A stretch of 64,000 bases of DNA. Source: Atherix ibis (lineage: Eukaryota > Arthropoda > Insecta > Diptera > Athericidae). Under the pieces are notes generated by a model. The model had not been told where the DNA came from. It saw nothing but the letters and a program-made list of their open reading frames with translations, and did no database searches. Made by a program: the position numbers and the translations under genes. Every line of letters starts with the position of its first letter. Position 1 is the stretch's first letter. The stretch lies in assembly GCA_958298945.1 (NCBI GenBank), contig OY282610.1:39935667-39999666 (forward strand), written 5' to 3'. Below are positions 23,726-34,625 of the stretch, in pieces.

Positions 23726-23748
23726 CGGATTTAAGCTTATACCACTGG
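23723..23748. repeat. mariner right terminal inverted repeat
   Basis: Mirror copy of the left end, followed by the TA target duplication at 23749-23750. Confidence 0.9.
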
Positions 23749-23849
23749 TACTAAAAAATGTTTATGTGGAAAACTACTTGCTGGTATAGCTTTTATACCT
23801 GATAGGATTGATCATTTACCTGATAGAAGCCTAAATGTCAGTAATATTC

Positions 23850-24010
23850 CAAACAACAACAAAAAACGAGTCTGCGTAAACCTAGACAAATACCGATATG
23901 GACTTACGGACTCGACTTTTGGGACAATTCCTATCCAGTCCAGACCCTATAAATCTGAATGCTTTGAAAAGTTGTCAATGTCCCCTTTTTTCAAACAGAA
24001 GCACTATTAT
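23850..24010 (+). mobile_element. Jockey-like LINE fragment
   Basis: Plus-strand PIWTYGLDFWDNS at about 23892-23930 corresponds to the KPIWTYGIQLWG block of the reverse transcriptase C-terminal part. The upstream VCVNLDKY-like reading and downstream sequence are decayed. Only this short block is convincing. Confidence 0.6.
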
Positions 24011-25530
24011 CCATCGTGATCTAAGATAACGTGCATTCCTCGTTATAAAAAATTCCATTTGCGTTTTTCCTTCCACCCTTCCATCAATGTTTACCAATTT
24101 TTTTTTTCAACTATTCCATATGTTTGTTTATATGTAAGATTCTTAGAACATAGGCCAGGGACGAGTTTGTTGTACAGCACCTCGACCATGGGGCCATTTG
24201 GTGACTTCCGGTTTCGTCTAGATAATGCGTTAGCAGTTTTCTTAGTGAATCTGGTCTGTTTCTAGTGCGCTAGATCAGTTAAATTTCTGTGCACCTTCTT
24301 AATTTTATGTAATATTTATACCCATGACATCCCATTTGATTGTAAGACTTATAACAGATGGTACGGTCGCTCTTACTACACATGCAAATCTTGACAACAA
24401 TCTCCAATTCTGGTTAAAAAATGTGCTCACAATCCCTACTTTCACTGTTTAACAAGAACAACCTGAAATTGTTATTCTTCATCTTTCCATTAAAAAAAAA
24501 GAAGCTCCCCTTTACAATCTTATATCGAAAGCACTTACTTTGACCCAAACTATTTTCGCTTACTGTGAAAAATATTGATCTTCAAGCCCAATTAACCCAT
24601 AAGGTCTCCATCTTCCTTTAGAGCTTTTAGCCTCCTAACAATCCGTGGTAAACTTTTTGAAAACTTTTTGTTAAAACGACTCTATCCATTCGTAAATAAT
24701 GAAATAAATTATTCGTTGAGCTTCCGATCTGAATACTCTACAGTCCAGCAATGTCATCGCGTCTTGAGAGGCAATACCTCTTCTGATAGTGTGTGTGAGT
24801 ATTCTGTGCTCCTCTGGAAACTCAAGAGCTTTCCTTCAATTACATACAATTTCTTACTTTAAATTCACAGCCCTCCCAACGGCATTTCAGAGCAGCAAGT
24901 AATTCAGAATCCTCCGAAATATATCCTTATATATGAGTCGGACACCTACAAAACATCCCATCCGATTTATACCCTAACAGCAACAAGATTCCATAATTTG
25001 ATAACTCTCTCCACCTTTTAGCACTTCACCTAGACAAGATATCCTGTCTCTTAGAACCCACACACTTGGACTATTTCGGATAGTCAAAGAAAGATATTTG
25101 GGCCAATGGGATTAAAGTTTGGGGAGAGTTTACTCCTCTATTACCCTCCCTGAAAGAGATAGTGGTCTCGAGACTTTTTAGAATCTTCTAACTCTCGTTA
25201 GTTGGAGAGATGCCGACGATGGAGAAATTAATTTGGGACGTAACTCAGCTTGTTATTTTTTCACTTCCCTTTAACATTGCTTTCGGAACATGGGGATTTT
25301 TTACAAATGTTCCAATTTCATTTGTAACGGTTTTTTTGATCCTATCCTGGATAACAGCTATCGTACTGCTTATTTCTCGTGCAGTGTAGGTGCGGTGTCA
25401 TCCTTCATTTATGTCCATTTCGATATACTGTCTTTGACCACTACGAATATTTAGCCACGATCGCTTTTCCTTCCGGAAGCTGGTATTGATATTTTCTCGT
25501 TCTTGGAAATTATCGTAGGGTTATGTCTCA
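24011..25530. other. Moderately complex DNA, probably old transposon debris
   Basis: GC is somewhat higher than the background, without any conserved protein motif in six frames that I can name. It lies between LINE and tRNA-like fragments. Confidence 0.35.
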
Positions 25531-25592
25531 GTAAAATTCGAACCCACGATCCCTTGGAATGTAGAGTCCAGCACTGCATTAATCAAACATAA
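25531..25592 (-). mobile_element. tRNA-like fragment (SINE or pseudo-tRNA)
   Basis: Minus-strand order: TTAATGCAGTGC (A-box-like), TGGACTCTACATTCCA (an anticodon-arm-like stem with 4-bp arms), then GGGTTCGAAT (B-box-like). The T stem is mismatched and no acceptor stem forms, so it is not a working tRNA. Confidence 0.35.
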
Positions 25593-25979
25593 TTTGGGAT
25601 GTAAATCTGATTGTTTACAGGAGAGTAAAATAAAAAACTCTCTGAAATGGGAGGAATCCTACTCGAAAAAAAATTCTCTTTAAATAGAAGAACTCCATAA
25701 AATCAGCAGATAGGCAGGCCGTGAATGGTTATAACTGAGCACTATATGCCCACATCGAATTTTGAGCCTAGAACTTTCGTGCCCGGAATATTGGCCAGTC
25801 CATATTTGTACGTAATCCTGTAAGCACTGGCCAATTGATCAGGATGTTCATTTCCCATAACTCCCGCATACCCTGGGTATCCAAAGCAACTCATCACTCC
25901 TATTATTGAGTAGGTTATATCGAATCTTGGAATAGAACTCTTTGAAAACATTTTGTTAACTTTTAGCTCACAACAACAA

Positions 25980-26700
25980 CAAAAAAAAAACCATTTTTCT
26001 GTTGTTATCCTTTTTTCCCATAAATTTATAAGAAACAATTTTGAAAAACTATCTAGCATTATTAATTATTGTAGTATTGCCAGATTAACTAATAAATATG
26101 AAATGGAAATTTTTCCTATAGGCATCCTTTACCTTCGATTTTATTGCATAACAGTCTGGAAAATACCCCTCTTCCCCCCTTACACCCTTTTGACAAAAAA
26201 AAAGTACTTTAAAAAAAAACTAATCATTTCCAAAAAATTATCTTGTCTACTTATCGACCTTCAAAGACCAAACAGGATATACTATCCTGGATAATAGTGG
26301 GAATTATTGTGTGAATATAAAAAAAAATTTTATTATTAATAAAATTTTTATTCATATACAAAAAAAAATGCGATTTATATATTTTTTGACTTTAAGGGTT
26401 TTTTTATTGGGGGCTCAAAAGGTTATTTGTGGTCTTAAATTATTTTAGTTTTTAGAGTATTAACTATAGCGGACATTTTTCCCAAAAGGCATCCTGTAGC
26501 TTCGATTTTGTTACACAGAACAGTATGGAAAATACTCCCCCTTAGCCCACCCCATACAACCCCCTTAACAAAAAATTTTTTTTAAAAAAATCATTACTAA
26601 GAACTGATCTTATCTATTCATTCGCCTTCAGAGACCAAACAGGACATCCTATCCGGGATAACAGTGGGAATTATTGTGCGAAAAGAAAAATCATTTTTGA
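25980..26700. repeat. Two tandem diverged copies of a ~362-bp unit
   Basis: GGCATCCTTTACCTTCGATT at 26122 matches GGCATCCTGTAGCTTCGATT at 26487. AGACCAAACAGGATATACTA at 26266 matches AGACCAAACAGGACATCCTA at 26631. Both are followed by a GGATAA-AGTGGGAATTATTG phrase. A partial third copy of the palindromic TCCTATCCTGGATAACAG lies at 25341. The origin is unknown, possibly a mobile element. Confidence 0.8.
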
Positions 26701-28139
26701 CATCATCCAGAAATGGTTATAATCAAAAAATAAAAAGGACGTGGAGAGCAATTTTTTGTAATATTAAAAAATTTTGATTTATATAAAAAAAAATTTTTTT
26801 TTGTTCTAAATTAAATAAAAGTAAATTCGAAGGAGAAAGCCTTAGAAAAATTTCTCCTGTCTTTTCTTGTGTGTTTGTTGTGTGTATGCGTGTGTGTGTG
26901 TGTTTGTGAACAGAATAAATAAAAACTCGTACGTACCTTCAAAGTAGCTCCATTTCCGTTACCATTATCAGTTTATAATATTCAATTTTGATAAGTGAAT
27001 GGGGTGAACCGTACAGGAAGTGGGGTGTCTCCCAAAAAAAAAAAAAAAAAACAAATACACAATTTTCAAAAAAAATCTTCACTGTTTATCATCATCAGAT
27101 ACCGCCATAAATAAAATAAAAAAAAAACTTCAATTTTTTTATAAAAAATTACGAAAATTCCAAATTTGATCAAATTTGTTCAAAACTATTTGTTGTTTTT
27201 TCAAAATTTTCCTCTTTTCTTTTGAGTTATTCTGTTTTTAATATAATTATTATTTATATCTTTTGTGTTTTTTTTTGTTTTCACAGCAAAATATTTAGAA
27301 CTATTCAAAAAGGCATTTTTATTTTATTACAAATTAAAAATGAAAATAGTGTGTTTGTTCGTTCGAGATCATTTTCGTTTAGGACTAAGTTTTAGTCATT
27401 TTGAAATTAAATTTTTGTCCTTTTTATACGAAACTTCAATAATTGTTTTTATTTAAAATGTCAAAAATAACGAGATTTATCAAAACTATCTATTTGAGAA
27501 TAATAAAAAAAATCTAGTACAATTTTAATCAGTGCGCATTACCATCACTTTTTAATTAGCAAACAATTAATTCACAAATATTAACTTAAAGCCATTCACA
27601 ATAAGTTCCTTTAACTGCTTTTATGATCTCCTTTTTTTTGGCTTGTTTGAATTTTTGAAATTTTTATTCTTCAACATTTTCATTTCATTCTCGCATAAAA
27701 TTTTTTTGCAGATTTCTTTAATAATAACTTAAAAAAAGTTCAAATTTCGTATTAAATAAATTCGTTTTTTTTTTAACCATATAATTTGAATAATAAATTC
27801 TCACAAAAGTTCTTTTTTATATAAAAAAAAAAAAAAAACAACCACTTTTCTTTATTAAAATAGTTCCGCTAAAAAGTTATTTTTATATTTATTATTTTTG
27901 TGCTTGTGAAAATTTGGAATTTTTAAAATTTTTGTACTCAAACTAAATTTTTTTTTTTTAAACTTTGAAAATTTCCAATAAACAATATTTTTTTTTCTTG
28001 CTGTTGTTTTTAGTTTTTTCTTTTTTCTATTTGTAATTTGGAAGAAAACAAAATGATTTTTTTTCAAAAATTTAGTTGGTTTTTTTTTTTTTTTTTTAAA
28101 TTAGGCAATTGAAAAACGTTTAATTTTTTCCGTCTTTGG
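26701..28139. other. AT-rich DNA
   Basis: Poly-A/T tracts and a short (TG)n near 26880-26905; no gene recognised. Confidence 0.5.
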
Positions 28140-28800
28140 GCACTTTTTGTTTACGCGCAAAAACGACCGTTCTTTTGAACGTGCACTAAGCGATTGACGA
28201 ACGAGCGCAGTGCGGCCTAGCTGTTAAGCGGCAAAGTCGAGTTTGAAGTAAACTTCAACGGGGCGCTACTGCCTTGTAACGAACAATACGACGCAGCGAC
28301 ACCACCACGGCGAGCATAGATGATGAGCTCCGTGACGGCACGATTGCGCCTCGGGGCCGATGTGCAGTACGCCAAATGCAACACAAAACCACCGCAGAAA
28401 TGGGTGCAAACGGCAAAGAAGATACCGCCGAAGCGGTGTAGGTACTGTAACGTCATGAACGTGAGTATGCACATGCCTCCGACGCGACACGACAATTTGG
28501 CTACGTTTTCAGCATTTTTTTTCCACGAATTTCAATGTAAATGTGAATTGAACGTGTACATTGGGTGGCGCGTACAATTCCAGTACAATGCGGCACAATG
28601 CCTCCCAAATCTGCACAATGGAAAAGGTGCGGCTGGGGCCAGCTACCGATCAACGTTGGTATTTTTCTATTGCCATTTGTTTGCCATCGAATACTCGTAA
28701 TTCCGTGATGAGCATACGTAAATATTGTAGAATCAGATGCCCCCGAAAAGAAGTAGAAAAAACTTATACAAAAAATAATAAACAAAATTCAATTCAAAAC
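28140..28800. other. GC-richer island with coding-like composition, unidentified
   Basis: It is much richer in C and G, with many CpG, than anything nearby. On the plus strand the frame from ATG at 28320 to 28460 (MMSSVTARLRLGADVQYAKC..., ending RCRYCNVMN) has GC-ending codons and stops at a strong splice donor, GTGAGT, at 28461. On the minus strand 28495-28217 is also open and GC-ending (LHRFGGIFFAVCTHFCGGF...). A further minus frame at about 28720-28540 reads FSIVQIWEALCRIVLELYA but holds a stop upstream. High GC alone opens frames on both strands, so the strand cannot be decided. It may be a first exon with promoter or a decayed gene. Confidence 0.4.
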
Positions 28801-29319
28801 TAACGAAATTTTTTATTATTGTTGTTTTTCTAATATTTTTTCTATTTATTTTTTTATACACGTATATATAATATAATATGTTTTACCTTTTAAAAAACAA
28901 AAAAAATGCAATAAATCGTTTTGAAGAGTTCATATTTTGGAGGGCAACCCCTCTTTTAGATTCAATTGTTTAATTAACCAATTAATAAAATACCAAATTT
29001 GTAATTTTCTTTTTCTCTGTCATTTTTTATTTTAATTTTCGTCAGGTTTATTTTCTATTGAAGATTTACTAATTTGACTATGTTTTGTTAAATTTTGAAT
29101 TGGAATTGGTGATGGAAATCACATCGAATCCGAAATTTTACTGCCTCTAAAACTCTTTTTTCTCTTACCTCGCCTTCTCCATCACTCTTCGTACGAATTT
29201 AAAATTATATAACAATATTTAATATTACTGGAAATATTGAAATAATTTTGTAGAGTGAAAAAAATTTCTTCGGAATAAAAAAAATTAAAATAGCGAATTT
29301 AAAAAATGTATCATAAAAT

Positions 29320-32300
29320 TGCAAATTTTTCATTTCGCCTTTTTATTTTTTATTAAATCTGCCATTTAATATATTTCAAATTCGCCATTTTACTTTTTAT
29401 TAATCCGCCATTTTACATTTTTTCAATTCGCTTTTTTTACTTTCATTAAATCCACCTATAGTTTTTTTAATTTGTATTTTTACGTATTATTAATCCGCCA
29501 TTTTACATTTTGCAAATTCGCCTTTTTTACTTTTTATTAAAAATCCACCATTTTGTATTTTTTGAATTCGCCTATTTATTTTTTATTAAATCCGTTATTT
29601 TACATATTTTAAATACGCTTTTTTACTTTTTATTTAGTCCGCCAGTTTGCGTTTTTCCAACTTGCCATTTTACTTCTTGTTGAATCCGCTATTTTACATT
29701 TTTTGAATTTGCCTTCGTAATTTTTTTTAAATCCGCAGTTTTTCATTTTTCAAAATCGCCTTTTACTTTTTATTAAATCCACCATTTTACATTGTTTTAA
29801 TTTGTATTTTTACTCATTATTAAATCCGCCATTTTATATTTTTCAAATTCACATTTTATTGAATCCACGATTTTATATTTTTCAAATTCACCTTTTCCTT
29901 TTTATTTAATCCACTACTTTGCATTTTTTAAACTTACCTTTTCACTTATTTATTAATTTCGCCATTTTACATTTTTCAAATTCACCTTTTTTACTTTTTA
30001 TTAAATCCGCCATTTTGCATTTTTGAATTCGCTTTTTTACTTTTTATTAAATCCGCCATTTTGCATTTTTGAATTCGCTTTTTTACTTTTTTATTAAATC
30101 CATCATTTAACATTGTTTTAATTTGTGTTTTTACTTATTATTAAATCCGCCATTTTACAATTTTTGAATTCGCTTTTTATTTTTTATTAAATCCGCCATT
30201 TTACATTTTTCAAATTCGCCTTTTTACTTTTCATTAAATCCGCCATTTCGCATTTTTTAAACTTTCCAATTTTAATTCTTGTTAAATCCGCTATTTTACA
30301 TTTTTTTAATTTGCCTTCGTAATTTTTATTAAATCCGCCATTTTTCATTTTTTAAACTCGCCTTTTTTTTATTAAATCCACCATTTTACATTGTTTTAAT
30401 TTGTATTTTTACTCATTATTAAATCCGCCATTTTATATTTTTCAAATTCACATTTTATTGAATCCACGATTTTATATTTTTGAAATTCACCTTTTCCTTT
30501 TTATTTAATCCACTACTTTGCATTTTTTAAACTTACCTTTTCACTTATTTATTAATTTCGCCATTTTACATTTTTCAAATTCACCTTTTTTACTTTTTAT
30601 TAAATCCGCCATTTTGCATTGTTTTAATTTGTGTTTTTACTTATTATTAAATCCGCCATTTTACAATTTTTGAATTCGCTTTTTATTTTTTATTAAATCC
30701 GCCATTTTACATTTTTCAAATTCGCCTTTTACATTTGTATTAAATCCGCCATTTTGCATTTTTTAAACTTTCTAATTTTAATTCTTGTTAAATTCGCTGA
30801 TTTACATTTTTTTAATTTGCCTTTGTATTTTTTATTAAATCTGTCGTTTTCCATTTTTCAAATTCGCCTTTTCACTTTTCATTAAATCCGCCATTTCGCA
30901 TTTTTTAAACTTTCCAATTTTAATTCTTGTTAAATCCGCTATTTTACATTTTTTTAATTTGCCTTCGTAATTTTTATTAAATCCACCATTTTTCATTTTT
31001 CAAACTCGCATTTTACTTTTTATTAAATCCACCATTTTACCTTGTTTAAATTTGTATTTTTATTAATTATTAAATCCGCCATTTTATATTTTTCAAATTC
31101 ACATTTTATTGAATCCACGATTTTATATTTTTGAAATTCACCTTTTCCATTTTATTTAATCCACTCTTTTGCATTTTTTAAACTTACCTTTTCACTTATT
31201 TATTAATTTCGCCATTTTACATTTTTCAAATTCGCCTTTTTTACTTTTTATTAAATCCGCCATTTTGCATTTTTGAATTCGCTATTTTACTTTTTATTAA
31301 ATCCGCCATTTTGCATTTTTGAATTCGCTTTTTTAATTTTTATTAAATCCATCATTTAACATTTTTTTAATTTGTGTTTTTACTTATTATTTAATCCGCC
31401 ATTTTACAATTTTTGAATTCGCTTTTTATTTTTTATTAAATCCGCCATTTTACATTTTTCAAATTCGCCTTTTACATTTGTATTAAATCCGCCATTTTGC
31501 ATTTTTTAAACTTTCTAATTTTAATTCTTGTTAAATTCGCTAGTTTACATTTTTTTAATTCGCCTTTGTATTTTTTATTAAATCTGCCGTTTTCCATTTT
31601 TCAAATTCGCCTTTTTACTTTTCATTAAATCCGCCATTTCGCATTTTTTAAACTTTCCAATTTTAATTCTTGTTAAATCCGCTATTTTACATTTTTTTAA
31701 TTTGCCTTCGTAATTTTTATTAAATCCGCCATTTTTCATTTTTTAAACTCGCCTTTTTTTTATTAAATCCACCATTTTACCTTGTTTAAATTTGTATTTT
31801 TATTAATTATTAAATCCGCCATTTTATATTTTTCAAATTCACATTTTATTGAATCCACGATTTTATATTTTTCAAATTCACCTTTTCGTTTTTATTTAAT
31901 CCACTCTTTTGCATTTTTTAAACTTACCTTTTCACTTATTTATTAATTTCGCCATTTTACATTTTTCAAATTCGCCTTTTTTACTTTTTATTAAATCCGC
32001 CATTTTGCATTTTTGAATTCGCTTTTTTACTTTTTATTAAATCCGCCATTTTGCATTTTTGAATTCGCTTTTTTACTTTTTATTAAATCCATCATTTTGC
32101 ATTTTTGAATTCACTTTTTTACTTTTTATTAAATCCATCATTTTACATTTTTTTAATTTGTGTTTTTACTTATTATTTAATCCGCCATTTAACAATTTTT
32201 GAATTCGCTTTTTATTTTTTATTAAATCCGCCATTTTACATTTTTCAAATTCGCCTTTTACATTTGTATTAAATCCGCCATTTCGCATTTTTTTAAACTT

Positions 32301-32700
32301 TCCAATTTTAATTCTTGTTAAATTCGCTATTTTCCATTTTTTAATTTGCCTTTGTATTTTTTATTAAATCTGCCGTTTTACATATTTTAAATTCGCTTTT
32401 TTACTTTTTATTGAATCCACCATTTTACATTTTTCAAATTCGCATTTTTACATTTGATTGAATCCGCAATTTTACATTTTTTACATTTGCCATTTTACTT
32501 CTTTTTAAAATCCACCCTTTTACATTTTTCAAATTCGGTTTTTTACTTTTTATTAAATTTGCCATTTTACATTTTTCAAATTCGCATTTTACTTTTTATT
32601 AAATCCACCATTTTACATTTTTCAAATTCGCCTTTTTACTTTTTATTAAAAATCCGCCATTTTACATTTTTTGAATCTGCCATTTTGCATTTTTTATACA
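29320..32700. repeat. ~47-bp satellite with CCGCCATTTT core and higher-order structure
   Basis: About 70 units of the form TTTTTATTAAATCCGCCATT followed by TTACATTTTTCAAATTCGCC. A multi-unit block is repeated: its marker CCACTACTTTGCATTTTTTA (or CTCTTTT variant) begins at 29921, 30510, 31161 and 31911. That gives block lengths of 589, 651 and 750 bp, differing by whole numbers of units. The open frame of 96 residues at its right end is an artefact. Confidence 0.95.
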
Positions 32701-34184
32701 TATATTTTTTATTTTGTCTCTTAGCAGTTCTTCTTGTGTTATAAAATTATGTAAAATTAAAGAGACATTTTCTGTTTCTTTTTTATCTTTTTCGATGTTA
32801 TTTTTGTATCGAAAATCACAATTTCGATAGAATTATCCAAGCTGACAAATTGTAAAGTAAGAAAATTTAATATTTGCAAAAGTTTAACGGAATTGATTGT
32901 TGAACGGATTATTTTTTTTAATTAACTTTTCATACACGCCGTCGGTATTTTGTGATTTTTTCAAATTCAAACATTTAAAAAAACGACAAAATGGCAATTT
33001 TTATTAAAAATAATTTTATTTTTTTTTAAAGAGAAACATTTTTTTATATTTTATTTAAATCGATATTTTTAGGAGGGGGGAAAAACCATCTAAGAACTTT
33101 TTTTTGGTTTATAATTTTTCGATGTTTTTCGAAGTTTTTTGACTTTTGTTTTTGTTGTTAGCAGATTCCACAGTTTCGTCTTTTTCTTCTTCTATGTCTT
33201 CTTTTATTAGGAGTTACCTCTTTTTATCGACATTTTAACGAAATTTTTGATGAATATTTTTAATCAATGAGATCTAAATGTGACACGTTTTTTCTATATT
33301 TCAATAGATTTTATAAAATTACATTTAAACTAAAAATATTGTTTTTTTTTTTAGTTTAAACGCACACATTTTTCTTAAGTTTCCTGCTTTTTTGTGCAAA
33401 AAAAATAATTAAAAAGGTCCGATCTTAGCAGGTTTTTTCGTTAGAAATCATTTCTAGTTATTAGTTTTTTTTTATGTTTAAAGATAACTTGTTTGTTTGG
33501 GATTTTTATTTTATTTTCTATATTTTTATAACTAGTGATAAATTTATAAATATTGTCCTGCGTTTTCTGTCTTTGTTTTTAAATACTTCGAAACGTTTAG
33601 AGGAATTAAAACCTGCGTTTTCTGTCTTACTTTTTAAATACTTCTTGAGTTACAGTAGAGAAATATGTACATTCAATTGAACATCAGTAAACTTAATAAA
33701 TTAATATGAAAGTATTATTTTTCGATGATTGTTTTTGGGCGTGTAAATAAATAAGGCTCACGATGGAAGCAAGTGGAATTATGAAAAAATAAAAATATGT
33801 ATAAATTTTAATATGTAATTAAATTTTTTTTAAGACCAAAATATACCTAAAAAATCCTATATAGGATCTGATGGATAGAATTCCGTTCCTGGTGGATTCC
33901 ATAGTTAATCACTGGCATCAGCAACTCCAGTTGAAAGAACACATTTCAGGAAGCTAACATCTAAACTCGAACTGTTACGCTATTTGCAATATAAAAAGTG
34001 AAAAGGATGATTTTTTTATTCGAATTAAGAATTTTATCATTTCATAGTTTGGAAAGTATAATTCTGTCATTTGATAGTTGTCAAATACATTAACTATTTA
34101 TAGCAATATTTATTTAAAAAAAGGTTTGCCATTTTGAGTTGAAAATCGTTTTTTTTTTACCAAACAATACATTAAAATCATGAA
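32701..34184. other. AT-rich DNA
   Basis: No gene or repeat recognised. AACCTGCGTTTTCTGTCTT-like phrases at 33560 and 33612 form a short direct repeat. Confidence 0.45.
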
Positions 34185-34625
34185 AGTTTTCTACAAAGTA
34201 GGTAACAACGTTTCACACTTTAAGTGGAGCTTATTTTCTTTAGCGAGCTGTGGAGCTGGCTTCTCAGTTATGGTGGATACGGCAATTAGGAAATTGTCCA
34301 TAAATACGGCTCTGGAAACTCTGAAGGGATTGAGAGTAGAGAAGCCATTGTATTCACGAATAGTGACTGTCTAACGTACATTTGGTTCTGACGTTATCAT
34401 TGGATCATAGTCTTTGAGCCGTCAGTTGTAAGCGCTCTTGAAGATTTTCATCTGGACCATGTGTGATTTCAACAAAACGCTACCACGTATAACACAATAT
34501 GAAAAATCTTGTATTTATTGCGCGACAAGGTCCACAGTACTCGTAACTTTTAGATTTGTCGATGTTAATTGGCATCCCAAGATCATGCGATTTGACACCA
34601 TCGGACTTTTTCTTCTAAACTTTTA
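34185..34625 (+). pseudogene. Tc1/mariner-superfamily transposase fragment, plus orientation
   Basis: Nucleotide similarity to the reverse complement of 14213-14330 is easy to see: AAGATTTTCATCTGGACCAT at 34440, and CCCAAGATCATGCGATTTGA followed by ACTTTTTCTTC near 34575. Translation gives remnants of the FQQ(D)-ATTYN and SQDHAI stretches of the catalytic core. Stops are frequent, so it is old and inactive. Confidence 0.7.

Larger units (their letters stand above)
22555..23748 (+). mobile_element. mariner element, mauritiana-type, inactive, both ends present
   Basis: A 1194-bp Tc1/mariner element flanked by TA on both sides (22553-22554 and 23749-23750), as expected for mariner target duplication. 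The two ends form near-identical inverted repeats beginning CCAGGTGTATAAGCTTAAAT and, at the other end, CCAGTGGTATAAGCTTAAAT. The full-length Drosophila mariner relative is about 1.29 kb, so this copy has lost roughly 90 bp. The internal transposase is frameshifted and carries a scrambled duplication around 23200-23330. It cannot make its own transposase, but its ends look intact. Confidence 0.92.

Noticed and set aside
29320..32700. CRISPR array
   Set aside because: Repeats are contiguous and imperfect without unique spacers, and the DNA is eukaryotic.
32454..32744. 96-residue plus frame with HFLHLPFYFFLKS-like periodicity
   Set aside because: Falls in the end of the 47-bp satellite and repeats with it.
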